Assembly: GCA_016190375.1 (NCBI GenBank)
Contig: JACPQR010000170.1
Span: 1-64,000, forward strand
Source: Deltaproteobacteria bacterium
Lineage (GTDB): Bacteria > Myxococcota_A > Polyangia > JACPQR01
Direction of reading: 5' to 3'
Length of the DNA: 64,000 nucleotides
Every line of letters starts with the position of its first letter. Position 1 is the first letter of the stretch. Positions 1-7,087 of this stretch are shown one piece after another. Position numbers and translations under genes: made by a program. Under the pieces are notes generated by a model, which saw only the letters and a program-made list of their open reading frames with translations, was not told the DNA's origin and did not search any database.

Positions 1-127
1 GGTTTGAGCGTGGTCGGGATTGGGAACGTGTTCCAGATACCGCGCCCGGCCAGGGCGCCTTCCTTGCACGTCCCCAAGCCCGCGATGGACGTGCCAGTGG
101 GTTTGAGCGTGGTCGGGATTGGGAACG
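1..127 (+). repeat. In-frame 99-bp direct repeat (first unit cut by window edge)
   Basis: The 28 bases at 1-28 recur exactly at 100-127. The 99-bp offset is 33 codons, so the repeat is a protein-level module of the surface protein and more copies may lie upstream of the window. Confidence 0.8.
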
Positions 128-366
128 GCGCCGCGTCGAGGCTGTCACCGGTGGTGCCGCCGCCCTCGTCGTCGTCGGTCGCGCTCCGCTTCGCCGCCAC
201 CGCGTTCTCCCTGGCTGCGATCGTCGCCCTGGCGCTCGTCCGCCGCCGCCGCCGCCGCCGCGCGACGAACGGCAGCCGCGAGCTAGCCGGCTCCTCGCAG
301 ATCGAGGCGCCCTCGGGGGATCCAGCGACCGGTCGCCAGTCGCCCCCCACTCGCCCGCCCGCTTGA
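1..366 (+). CDS. C-terminal end of an anchored surface protein (5' partial)
   Basis: The reading frame is open from the first base, so this is the 3' end of a longer gene. The visible part begins with a 33-residue repeat: the nonapeptide GLSVVGIGN occurs at residues 1-9 and again at 34-42. A Pro/Ser linker, one hydrophobic helix of about 20 residues (about 61-80) and a run of seven arginines follow, then a polar tail of about 35 residues. Helix plus Arg cluster is the layout of C-terminal sorting or stop-transfer tails, but the cysteine expected of a MYXO-CTERM signal is absent. The function of the missing N-terminal part is unknown. A chance GC-rich frame is possible. Confidence 0.45.
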   Translation, partial: GLSVVGIGNVFQIPRPARAPSLHVPKPAMDVPVGLSVVGIGNGAASRLSPVVPPPSSSSVALRFAATAFSLAAIVALALVRRRRRRRATNGSRELAGSSQIEAPSGDPATGRQSPPTRPPA

Positions 367-399
367 CGCCCGCAAGGGCCGTCGCCTAGCGTCCCGCGA

Positions 400-750
400 A
401 TGCAGGCTGGCGCGCTGGCACTCTCGGTCGCATTGTCCCTCGGCTTGGTCGCGGCCGGCTGCTCGGAAGGCTCGTCCGTGGAGGACGAGTCGTGCTCGGT
501 CTCCTGTGGCTGCCCCGCGAACGACGTCTCGGGCACCTGCACCGGCGAGGTCGAAGCGAGCATGTCGTGCGGCTCGGGAGCGCTGACCTGCGACGAGACC
601 ACCGACCAGTACGGCACGCTCGTCTCCGAGACCTGCGAGTACGACGGCGGCGAGAGGTTCTGGTGCGCGACCGAGCTCGATCAGCTGGGCCGGATCACCA
701 GCCTCGGCTGCGGGCTCGAGGGCGAAGCGCCATCGTGCAGCTGGCCGTGA
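400..750 (+). CDS. Small Cys-rich lipoprotein
   Basis: This 116-residue protein opens with a classical lipoprotein signal peptide: a hydrophobic core followed by lipobox VAAGC with the acylated Cys at residue 21. The mature part is acidic and holds about ten cysteines, many in closely spaced pairs such as SCSVSCGC, suggesting a compact disulfide-stabilised domain at the cell surface or in the periplasm. No family is recognised. It is followed by a 239-base gap before the next gene. No clear Shine-Dalgarno sequence precedes the ATG, but the signal peptide starts right there, which supports the start. Confidence 0.75.
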   Translation: MQAGALALSVALSLGLVAAGCSEGSSVEDESCSVSCGCPANDVSGTCTGEVEASMSCGSGALTCDETTDQYGTLVSETCEYDGGERFWCATELDQLGRITSLGCGLEGEAPSCSWP

Positions 751-780
751 CGGCTTCGCCCGAGCAGACGAACGACACCG

Positions 781-889
781 TTGATCGCCATCGTGGACGT
801 GGACTACCGGCCCGAAGATCGCGCGATGGCGGTGTGCTCCGGTCACCGCCCCCTGGCCGTCGAACCGTCGGCACGACCGATCGGCCGGA
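781..889 (+). pseudogene. Possible N-terminal remnant of an endonuclease V-like gene
   Basis: In the gap between the lipoprotein and the toxin-antitoxin pair, a TTG-initiated frame reads IAIVDVDYRPEDRAMAV, then loses protein character. The start resembles the first beta strand of endonuclease V-like proteins (VDVxY followed by A-rich residues). Only about 30 residues look meaningful, so a short remnant or a chance match are both possible. The rest of 751-959 shows nothing recognisable. Confidence 0.15.
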
Positions 890-959
890 GCGTTACGTGT
901 TCTCTCGCTCTCGCGCCCGCGGAGCGCCAGTCGAACGGGTGGCGCAGCGTTCGCAGCGG

Positions 960-982
960 ACGTAAGCTTCTTACGTAAGAAG
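960..982. promoter_or_regulatory. Perfect 16-bp palindrome, probable antitoxin operator
   Basis: CTTCTTACGTAAGAAG (967-982) is a perfect palindrome. An extra outer copy makes a second inverted repeat, ACGTAAG (960-966) with CTTACGT (970-976). The right half overlaps the Shine-Dalgarno AAGGAG (980-985) of the following antitoxin gene. Ribbon-helix-helix antitoxins usually autorepress by binding such palindromes, so this is the likely operator; overlap with the ribosome site could also affect translation. Confidence 0.6.
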
Positions 983-989
983 GAGCGCC

Positions 990-1265
990 ATGGAGAAGGT
1001 CTTTTCCTCACGACTCGACGAGGAGGCCATTGCGGAGATGAGCCGGGTCGCCAAGCGGCTGGGCATGACGAAGAAGGAGTTCCTCGAGTCGGCCATCCGG
1101 CTGCGGGTCCGCGAGCTCGAAGGCGAGACCGGCACCGATGTGTGGGAGGAGACACTCGGCGCGTGGGACCGGAACGAGAGTGCGCAGACCACGAGGCGGC
1201 GAGCCCGAGCGGCCTTCGAGAGGAGCTTCAGACGGAGGCACGGACGAACCCGGAAGGGCGGCTGA
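990..1265 (+). CDS. Ribbon-helix-helix antitoxin (VapB-like)
   Basis: This 91-residue protein has an N-terminal ribbon-helix-helix DNA-binding fold: the strand KVFSSRLDEEAI is followed by two helices (about 10-46, ending in LESAIRLRVRELEG). The C-terminal half is Arg-rich and probably wraps the toxin. The ATG is preceded by AAGGAG at the right spacing. The stop lies two bases before the PIN toxin ATG, the usual antitoxin-first order. It should neutralise the downstream RNase and, with it, repress the operon at the palindrome just upstream. Assignment rests on fold-level pattern and context. Confidence 0.75.
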   Translation: MEKVFSSRLDEEAIAEMSRVAKRLGMTKKEFLESAIRLRVRELEGETGTDVWEETLGAWDRNESAQTTRRRARAAFERSFRRRHGRTRKGG

Positions 1266-1267
1266 AG

Positions 1268-1657
1268 ATGCGCCTCTACGTGGACAGCGACGTCCTGATC
1301 GCTCACCTCCGTGGTGAACGAAGGGCTCTGTCGTTCTTTCGCAAGGTGGCGAGCAGGGAGGGCGCACACCTGTGGGTCGGAGCGGTGCAGCGGGCCGAGC
1401 TAGTCTTCTTCATGCGAAAGCACGAGGAGGTGGGGACCCTCGCGCTGCTTTCGCGTTTCAGGACCGAGCCGCTCACTCAGGAGGCCGTGGATCTGGGCGG
1501 CGCCTACTACCGCAAGTGGCACGGCAGCCACGGAACGGACGTCAACGACGCGCTCCTCGCCGCGACCGTCGCGTTGACCGGTGGCCGCCTGTACACCCTG
1601 AACGTCAAGCACTTCCCGATGGACGACCTCGCCGTTCGGCGCGCCTGGGCCGTCTGA
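1268..1657 (+). CDS. PIN-domain toxin (VapC-like ribonuclease)
   Basis: At 129 residues this has the normal length of a VapC toxin. The first catalytic Asp lies in LYVDSDVLIAHL (residues 2-13). An acidic residue follows in QRAELVFF, and later acidic residues lie in GTDVNDALLAA, before the strand LYTLNVKHF. Together they form the Mg-binding site of PIN endoribonucleases. The ATG at 1268 is chosen over an upstream GTG because it starts exactly at the PIN fold and two bases after the antitoxin stop. The family cleaves tRNA, rRNA or mRNA when antitoxin is lost; the target here cannot be told. Confidence 0.85.
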   Translation: MRLYVDSDVLIAHLRGERRALSFFRKVASREGAHLWVGAVQRAELVFFMRKHEEVGTLALLSRFRTEPLTQEAVDLGGAYYRKWHGSHGTDVNDALLAATVALTGGRLYTLNVKHFPMDDLAVRRAWAV

Positions 1658-1918
1658 GCCAAGGTAGCCCGGGTGGCCCGGGATCGTGGGACGACTTCGC
1701 CGTTCGGTGATCCGTCGGTCCTCATGCGCCGGTTCTAGCGGCGAGTCACTGGAAAATCGGGGCGTCGGCCCCGGATCGTCAGGCAGAGCGGGTCGGCGGC
1801 GCGCCGCCCGTGGCAGTCACCGCCGTGACAGATGGGCAGGGGCATCGTCACGATCACGGCAACCTCGCGGGTCGGGGCGTGGCGCCAGCCCGCGTGTGCG
1901 GTTCTCCGCGGGGTCGCG

Positions 1919-3574
1919 TCAGGACGCGGACGGGGCGTGGCGCCCAAGCTCGCCGCGGCGTGCGGCCGCGTTCATCTTGTCGGCGACGCGGAAGGAGTTC
2001 GCGAGGATCGTGAGTGTGTTCGGGACGGCCCCGGCGTTGGGCATGAAGCTGCCGTCGACGATCCAGAGGTTCGGGACGTCGTGGGCGCGGCAGTCCGGAT
2101 CGAGGACAGATGCGGTCGGATCGGTGCCGAAGCGGCAGGTCCCGCACTGCAGGACGTCATAGAGCTCGCCGGAGACCGACCCTACGACGCGGTCGGGCCG
2201 CATCCGATCGAGGATCTCCATCCCCTTGGCGACGAGCGACGCGCTGCGCCCGGCGTCGCTCTCGTGCCGCTGGAGCGTGATCCTGGCAGCGGCGAGGCCA
2301 AAACGATCGCGGACCGCGGGATCGAGATCGACGGCGCACGCCTCGACGGGCAGCGTCTCGCTGAACGCCTCGAAGCCGAGGTGCACGCCCTCGCGATAGT
2401 GAGCGCGGAGCCGATCCTTGAGCGCCTTGCCCCAGATCGTCCTTCCACCCGGTCCCGAGCTCAGCCGCTCGGCCACGAGGATGGGGCTCTTCTGCGCCAG
2501 CTCGAAGACGAGCGTGCCCCCGCCCTCGTACAGGTCGCGGATGGCCCTGCCGACGAAGGGCCGTGCGGACCGGAGCTCCCCGAGCCGCGCGCGGCCGTCG
2601 TGGAGGAAGTCCGCGGCGCCTCCGCCTCGGCCTACCATCACCAGGTTCCTTCCGACCAGCCCGGAGGAGTTGGCGAGCCCGTCAGGGAACGAGCTCGAGC
2701 GCGACGCGAGAAGCAGCCTCGGGGTCTCGACGGTAGAGCACGCGAGCACGATGGCGCCCGCCCGCTGTTCGACCAGCGCACCCGATCGATCCGAGTACAG
2801 GACCGAGACGGCCTTGCCGCTTCGATCGACGACCACCTCGCGGGCCATGGCGAAAGGCCGGACCTCGCAGCGTCCCGTCGCGGTCGCTTCGGGGAGCAGC
2901 GCGTCCGCGGTGCTTCCCTTTGCCCCCATCTCGCAGCCGTAGGAACCGCAGAAGTCGCAGAGCATGCACGCACTCCTCCCGCGGTAGGGCTGCGAGAGGA
3001 TCGCCTTCGGAGTGGGATATGGGTGCAGCCCGAGCGCCGTCGCGGCACGCTCGACGGCGGTGGAGATCGGGTGCGCGGGCAAGGGCGGCACCGGGTAGCC
3101 CGCGCTGCGGCGGGGCTCGAAGGGCGATCCGCCCACGCCGGAGACGCCGATCAGCGTCTCTGCCTTCTGGTAGTAGGGCTCGAGGTCGTCGTACGAGATC
3201 GGCCAGTCCGCGACCGAGGAGCCGGCCACCGGGCCCATCAGCGTGCGGCGACGGAAGTCCTCGGGCGCCATGCGAAACGCAAAGCCCGCCCAGTGGACCG
3301 TTCCGCCGCCGACACAGCTCGCGACCCATCCAAAGTTCGTGCGCTCTCCCTGGACCGCCTCGCGTTCTCGCAGGACGTGCGGCTCGTCGGCCACGAAGGG
3401 CACGAAGAAGTCGCGCCGGACGATCGAGAGCTCGTCATGGACGTGGTCCCCGGGTCCGCGGGCAGGACCTTTCTCCAGCACGACGACGCTCAGGCCCGCC
3501 CGGGCCAGCTCGAGCGCGATGGGCGCGCCTCCCGCGCCGCTGCCGACCACGCAGACGTCGACGGGCTCAGGCAC
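1919..3574 (-). CDS. GMC-family FAD oxidoreductase
   Basis: A 551-residue flavoprotein dehydrogenase. It has an N-terminal Rossmann dinucleotide motif VVGSGAGG (residues 9-16) and the strand VVVLEKG. The FAD/substrate region contains CVGGGTVHWAG, a Cys-rich stretch CMLCDFCGSYGC that may bind metal or form disulfides, and a GMC C-terminal part with CGTCRFG, LWIVDGSFMPNAGAVPNT and LANSFRVADKM. GTG at 3574 is chosen because it lies just before the FAD motif and overlaps the upstream gene's stop by eight bases. With the small Tat subunit upstream it resembles periplasmic gluconate 2-dehydrogenase-type alcohol or sugar dehydrogenases. No cytochrome c subunit is present, and the substrate is unknown. 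Confidence 0.9.
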   Translation of the reverse strand: MPEPVDVCVVGSGAGGAPIALELARAGLSVVVLEKGPARGPGDHVHDELSIVRRDFFVPFVADEPHVLREREAVQGERTNFGWVASCVGGGTVHWAGFAFRMAPEDFRRRTLMGPVAGSSVADWPISYDDLEPYYQKAETLIGVSGVGGSPFEPRRSAGYPVPPLPAHPISTAVERAATALGLHPYPTPKAILSQPYRGRSACMLCDFCGSYGCEMGAKGSTADALLPEATATGRCEVRPFAMAREVVVDRSGKAVSVLYSDRSGALVEQRAGAIVLACSTVETPRLLLASRSSSFPDGLANSSGLVGRNLVMVGRGGGAADFLHDGRARLGELRSARPFVGRAIRDLYEGGGTLVFELAQKSPILVAERLSSGPGGRTIWGKALKDRLRAHYREGVHLGFEAFSETLPVEACAVDLDPAVRDRFGLAAARITLQRHESDAGRSASLVAKGMEILDRMRPDRVVGSVSGELYDVLQCGTCRFGTDPTASVLDPDCRAHDVPNLWIVDGSFMPNAGAVPNTLTILANSFRVADKMNAAARRGELGRHAPSAS

Positions 3575-4175
3575 GCGAACGCACCCTCGTACCGGTGAGC
3601 TGCGCTCGCCCTGAGCCCCGGGCCCAAACCGGCCGCGGCTGCGACGGGACGTACCCAATGATCTTCCAGCCGACCTCGCCGGCATTGCCGCCGTGAACGG
3701 GGTCGCACAGAAGGCCCTCGATCGTCAGGGTGAAGAGCACCCTGAAGAAGTGAGCGGATCGGAACCTCCCGTCGCTCCCCTCGCCACCCTGGATCGCGGC
3801 GAGGACCTCGTCCTGCTCGGCCGGCGACGCCGCGTCGAAGCTCGACCCGTGCCTGCGCTTCGCCAGGGCGTCGAGCGCCAGTGCTCCGCGGCGAACCTCG
3901 CGCCGGAACACCGCGAAGTCGGGCTCGGCGAGCTGAGCGTCGATGAACCCGACCACGTTGGCCTCGCGCGCGCCGGGCAGGTCGTCGGTCGGGATAATCC
4001 GACTCGCCGCCGCCTCTATCGCGGCCCACTCGTGACTGCGCAGCGATCGACCTCCGCGAGCTTGCCGAGACGTGCGGCGGGTGCAGCCCGACAGGGGAAG
4101 GGGGATTGCGGACGCCCCGGCGAGCAGCGCCAGTCCTCGGACGAAGTCGCGGCGGTCGATGCGTGATTCGCTCAT
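3567..4175 (-). CDS. Gluconate 2-dehydrogenase subunit 3-like protein (Tat substrate)
   Basis: This 202-residue protein starts with a twin-arginine motif RRDFVRG (residues 8-14) and a hydrophobic segment ending in a possible lipobox (PLSGC). The core, RSHEWAAIEAAASRIIPTDDLPGA, followed by NVVGFIDAQL, is the signature of the small subunit 3 of membrane-bound gluconate/sorbitol dehydrogenases. In the family this subunit escorts the FAD subunit through the Tat system, which fits its translational overlap with the GMC gene. The C-terminal segment (PVHGGNAGEVGWKIIGY) is also typical of the family. Confidence 0.88.
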   Translation of the reverse strand: MSESRIDRRDFVRGLALLAGASAIPLPLSGCTRRTSRQARGGRSLRSHEWAAIEAAASRIIPTDDLPGAREANVVGFIDAQLAEPDFAVFRREVRRGALALDALAKRRHGSSFDAASPAEQDEVLAAIQGGEGSDGRFRSAHFFRVLFTLTIEGLLCDPVHGGNAGEVGWKIIGYVPSQPRPVWARGSGRAQLTGTRVRSRA

Positions 4176-4211
4176 GGGCCTGGGGGCTCGCCCCCCTCGC
4201 GGGCCGAGCGA

Positions 4212-4586
4212 CTAGATGTTGTGCAACAGGATGTTGCCAGCGGCGGCCACATCGCCGCAGTGGCCGGAGCGCGCCGCCACGTCGCCGCAGTGCGCCGCGC
4301 TCGCCGTCACGTCGCCGCAGTGCGCCGCGCTCGCCGTCACGTCGCCGCAGTGCGCCGCGCTCGCCGTCACGTCGCCGCAGTGAGCAGACCGAGCCGCGAT
4401 GTCGCCGCAGTGAGCAGACCGAGCCGCGATGTCGCCGCAGTGAGCAGACCGAGCCGCGATGTCGCCACAGTGGCCGGCCTGCGCGGCGAGGTCGCCGCAG
4501 TGTCCGCCAGCGGGCCCGCGGTCGGTGGTCGCGGAGACGGGCACCGCCAGCGCGAGCAGGGAGATGGTGGCTAGCACGATCTTCAT
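4212..4586 (-). CDS. Secreted decapeptide-repeat protein (nine HCGD units)
   Basis: A 124-residue protein with a Sec signal peptide (MKIVLATISLLALAVPVSA, likely cut after SA). Almost the whole mature part is nine tandem decapeptides, each starting His-Cys-Gly-Asp: one HCGDLAAQAG, three HCGDIAARSA, three HCGDVTASAA, then HCGDVAARSG and HCGDVAAAG, ending NILLHNI. Nine evenly spaced Cys and His suggest metal binding, a disulfide-linked solenoid, or a modified-peptide scaffold; I recognise no family. ATG at 4586 is chosen because the signal peptide begins there; an upstream in-frame extension is only spacer. It is transcribed towards the GMC pair, 36 bases from it. Confidence 0.7.
   Translation of the reverse strand: MKIVLATISLLALAVPVSATTDRGPAGGHCGDLAAQAGHCGDIAARSAHCGDIAARSAHCGDIAARSAHCGDVTASAAHCGDVTASAAHCGDVTASAAHCGDVAARSGHCGDVAAAGNILLHNI
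4251..4520 (-). repeat. Tandem 30-bp repeat array encoding the HCGD decapeptides
   Basis: On the plus strand a 10-bp core GTCGCCGCAG (variants ATCGCCGCAG and GTCGCCACAG) starts at 4251, 4281, 4311, 4341, 4371, 4401, 4431, 4461 and 4491, an exact 30-bp period. The 20-base interval after the core is identical in three consecutive units (4291, 4321, 4351) and, with a different sequence, in the next three (4381, 4411, 4441), indicating two recent triplications. The period keeps the frame. Confidence 0.95.
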
Positions 4587-4644
4587 GTTGGGGCCCTTCA
4601 TACCCCGCCCCGCCCCGGTGCCGCACTGAGAACTGTCATGCCAA

Positions 4645-4670
4645 GGGGACGAGGTCAACAAGTTCACGAA
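4645..4670 (+). repeat. Dispersed repeat, half-copy of the 50208-50265 palindrome
   Basis: The 26 bases here match the left arm of the long palindrome at 50208-50265 with one mismatch (GAGGTCAACA against GAGGTTAACA). The second arm is missing. It sits between two minus-strand genes and may be a decayed REP-like element. Confidence 0.7.
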
Positions 4671-4686
4671 CGAGCACGGAGCTCGG

Positions 4687-5658
4687 CTAGTACGCGACGA
4701 CGATGCCGGCGCTCGTGCCATGCACGGGGGCTTGGCGGGACATCAGGCCGGTCGAGAGGTCGTTGCGCCAGGACCCGGAGAGGGACGCCGAGTCATACGC
4801 GACCCTGACAAGAGCTCTCGTCGCGGGAATGGGCCGGGGGGCGCTCTCGACCTCTTCGGGATTCATCAGCATCGCGTGGCTGTACTCGGGGAGCACGGCC
4901 GACTCCGGGTACCAGGCGTCCGGCAGGTCGATGACGTGCACGGAGGTGCCTCCCGGCGGGAGCACACGCAGGACGACCTTCGTCGAGGAGTAGACCATCC
5001 CGCATCCGAAGCTCCGGACGTGCTTCAGCCGTCGTCCCTGGGCGTCGAACGCCTCGATTCGCAGGAGCGGGTCGAGGAGCGGCGAGTGCCACGGATGGGG
5101 CCCCCCGAGCTCCTTCGGGACGTCGAGCGCGAGCGGCTCGGGTCCCGGGTTGCGAAGGGTCACACGCAGAGCGCGCTCGCCCCGCACCTCCTCGATCGAG
5201 ACCTGGACCTCATGGGTGACGACGGCCGCGACTTCTCGCGACGGCCGGGCTACCGGGCACGACGTCGGCTGCTCCCGCTCGGCGAGCTGAACGGGGGCGA
5301 GCCCCGTCGCGCCGCCGGCGACGGCGAACAGGGCCGCGAGCACGAGGGCCGCGCCTCGATCCGCCCTGAGGAGCGCCGGGAGATGACGGGCGAACGCCCC
5401 GAAGATCGGGATCGCGGCCGCGGCCCACCAGAGCGACTGAGCGCTCGAGACGAGCGCCGCGCCGGCGCCCATGAGGGCAAAGAGCCCCCAGACGCGCCCG
5501 CGCCACAGCCCGAGCATCGCGACCAGCGTCCAGCCGAACGCGACCCATGCCGGCGCGACCAGGAAGCGCCCCGGGTCGCCGATCGCAAGCAGGACAATCG
5601 CCAGCGTCCCAGCGACCATCGGTGCGACCCATCGCGCATGCGTCGGCACGATCCGCAT
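4687..5658 (-). CDS. Membrane protein with periplasmic C-terminal domain
   Basis: About 323 residues. The first 135 residues form four hydrophobic helices, starting with APMVAGTLAIVLLAIG and including ALVLAALFAVAGGATG. A soluble domain of about 190 residues follows, rich in beta strands (VQVSIEEVRGERALRVTLRNPGPEPLALDV) with the look of an Ig-like or DUF4131-type fold exposed to the periplasm. No catalytic motif is evident and I do not recognise the family. The start is uncertain: ATG at 5658 is used, but an in-frame GTG at 5703 adds 15 residues, and neither has a convincing ribosome site. Confidence 0.65.
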   Translation of the reverse strand: MRIVPTHARWVAPMVAGTLAIVLLAIGDPGRFLVAPAWVAFGWTLVAMLGLWRGRVWGLFALMGAGAALVSSAQSLWWAAAAIPIFGAFARHLPALLRADRGAALVLAALFAVAGGATGLAPVQLAEREQPTSCPVARPSREVAAVVTHEVQVSIEEVRGERALRVTLRNPGPEPLALDVPKELGGPHPWHSPLLDPLLRIEAFDAQGRRLKHVRSFGCGMVYSSTKVVLRVLPPGGTSVHVIDLPDAWYPESAVLPEYSHAMLMNPEEVESAPRPIPATRALVRVAYDSASLSGSWRNDLSTGLMSRQAPVHGTSAGIVVAY

Positions 5659-5770
5659 GCCGGATCGACACCCGGGTGGGCGCACGGTTCCGCCACGGGG
5701 CACCTCTGGCAGACGGGCGCCACGTTTCGCTCGAGGGCAGACGCAGCGCGTGCGCCCTCCGGACTCCGAG

Positions 5771-6319
5771 TCACTGGCCGATGAGCGCGACGATCCGCTC
5801 GAGGGCCGCGTCGTCTTGGCAACCGTTCGCGACGACGTCGGGGTGCCGCGGCTCCTCGTACGGAAGGTCCGCTCCGGGTACGCCGGCGAGCTCGCCCGCC
5901 CGGACGCGGGCGTACAGACCCTTGGCGTCGCGACCCTCGCGGTCGGCTCGCGACGCGGTGACGTGCACCTCGAGAAAGCGGGGCGCGAGCGAGCGGGCCT
6001 GCTCTCGATAGGCCTCGCGATGAGCGGTGGCCGCCACCAGGACGACGAGCCCCTGACGTGCGACGAGCGCCGCGAGGTTTGCGAGCGTTGCGTAGAAGTC
6101 GTCGCGCTCCTGGGACCGATAGCCCGGGACCGGCCTCAAGGCCGACCGAACGTCGTCGGAATCGAGCACGCACGAAGGCCGCCCGCTGTGCTCCAGGCGC
6201 TCGCGAATGCGCGCGGCGAGCGTCGACTTGCCGGCCGACGGCGGCCCGGTGAGCCACACGACCACGCCTGCCGTCGCAGCGGCATCGTCCGTTGCTTCCG
6301 TACCTCCGGGCCGCTGCAT
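5771..6319 (-). CDS. cysC: Adenylylsulfate (APS) kinase family protein
   Basis: A roughly 182-residue P-loop kinase. Visible are the Walker A motif TGPPSAGKST, the APS-kinase strand VLDSDDVRSAL, the RDDFYATLANLAALVARQG helix, and the family's C-terminal DAKGLYARVRAGEL and LPYEEPRHPDVV. CysC phosphorylates adenosine 5'-phosphosulfate at the 3' hydroxyl to make PAPS. No cysD, cysN or sulfotransferase gene is nearby, so it may work on PAPS supply from elsewhere or act on another small molecule. ATG at 6319 is used; a TTG at 6340 would add seven residues. It follows the beta-lactamase-like gene on the same strand with a gap of about 35 bases, suggesting co-transcription. Confidence 0.85.
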   Translation of the reverse strand: MQRPGGTEATDDAAATAGVVVWLTGPPSAGKSTLAARIRERLEHSGRPSCVLDSDDVRSALRPVPGYRSQERDDFYATLANLAALVARQGLVVLVAATAHREAYREQARSLAPRFLEVHVTASRADREGRDAKGLYARVRAGELAGVPGADLPYEEPRHPDVVANGCQDDAALERIVALIGQ

Positions 6320-6353
6320 CCTCTCGCAGCAGGAGAGCAACGAACGTGCCGCC

Positions 6354-7052
6354 TCACGCGAAGCGGTTGGCGATCGCGGTTCGCAGACCTTCCTTCGCTC
6401 GATCCCCGAGAGGCGTCCCGTGCGCGGGCAAGAGGTGCCGGAAGGGCAGCTCGAGGAGCCGATCGAAGTCGGCCTTCACGTCCTGTCCCATGTACTTGGT
6501 CCACGGACCGCCGATGAGCGTGGGCCCGAAGCCCATCACGCGCATCATGAGACGCCCGAGCAGGGAGCAGCCGTCGAAGGTCGTCCAGTTCTGATAGCTG
6601 TCGCAGGTCACGAGGATGCCGCCCTCGCGCTCGAGCAGGATCGCGGCTTCGGGCTGCTTGCCCCGCTCGAACGCGAAGATGGCGCTCCCCGAGATCGGGC
6701 TCGACCCGGGCCGCAGCTCCTGGTCGGTCTTCAGCCCGCCATTGTGCCGCGTACGGGGCGGCGCCCAGAGGGTCGGCGCGAACCGGTCCTCGTAGTAGGG
6801 ATCGTCGAGGTCGTGAAACGCGCCGATCCGCACGAGGTGCTTGACCTTGCCGAGCTCCGCGAGCCGCGTCTCGCCCTCTGGCGTCAACCGGACCGAGTTG
6901 ACCAGCACCAGCTCCGACCCCTGCCGGACGATCGTCATGTTCCGCGTGATCCGGAGACCGGGCGCGAAGCGAAAGCCTCCGGTGACCATGAAGACGTCGG
7001 GGTAGACCTCGGTGATCGGGCCGTGGGGCATCGGCGGCGCAAAGGTGGACAT
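6354..7052 (-). CDS. Metallo-beta-lactamase-fold-like protein, atypical metal site
   Basis: This 232-residue protein begins with a strong ribosome site (GGAGG, then ATG). Its strand order and short motifs recall the metallo-beta-lactamase fold: TEVYPDVFMVTGG at the start, GGILVTCDSYQN in the middle and LLPAHGTPLGD near the end. The diagnostic HxHxDH is not intact: the corresponding loop reads IGAFHDLDDPYY. It may have altered metal binding or belong to a related DUF. It lies between the VWA lipoproteins and the APS-kinase-like gene on the same strand. Confidence 0.6.
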   Translation of the reverse strand: MSTFAPPMPHGPITEVYPDVFMVTGGFRFAPGLRITRNMTIVRQGSELVLVNSVRLTPEGETRLAELGKVKHLVRIGAFHDLDDPYYEDRFAPTLWAPPRTRHNGGLKTDQELRPGSSPISGSAIFAFERGKQPEAAILLEREGGILVTCDSYQNWTTFDGCSLLGRLMMRVMGFGPTLIGGPWTKYMGQDVKADFDRLLELPFRHLLPAHGTPLGDRAKEGLRTAIANRFA

Positions 7053-7087
7053 GCCGCCTCCTTACCACGGCTGCGCCCTCCGGCTGA

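Noticed and set aside
1668..1682. CCCGGG-TGG-CCCGGG hairpin after the first PIN toxin
   Set aside because: Six-base stem without a U tract in a GC-rich genome is likely chance.
1832..3598. 588-codon plus-strand frame over the GMC gene
   Set aside because: Antisense shadow of a gene with clear FAD motifs; no protein features of its own.
4251..4520. CRISPR-like regular spacing (10-bp core every 30 bp)
   Set aside because: Core too short, spacers identical in blocks, array in frame within a signal-peptide protein.
3490..4626. Minus-strand 378-codon frame over the Tat subunit and repeat gene
   Set aside because: Arg-rich shadow frame; the two real genes in other frames have signal peptides and family motifs.
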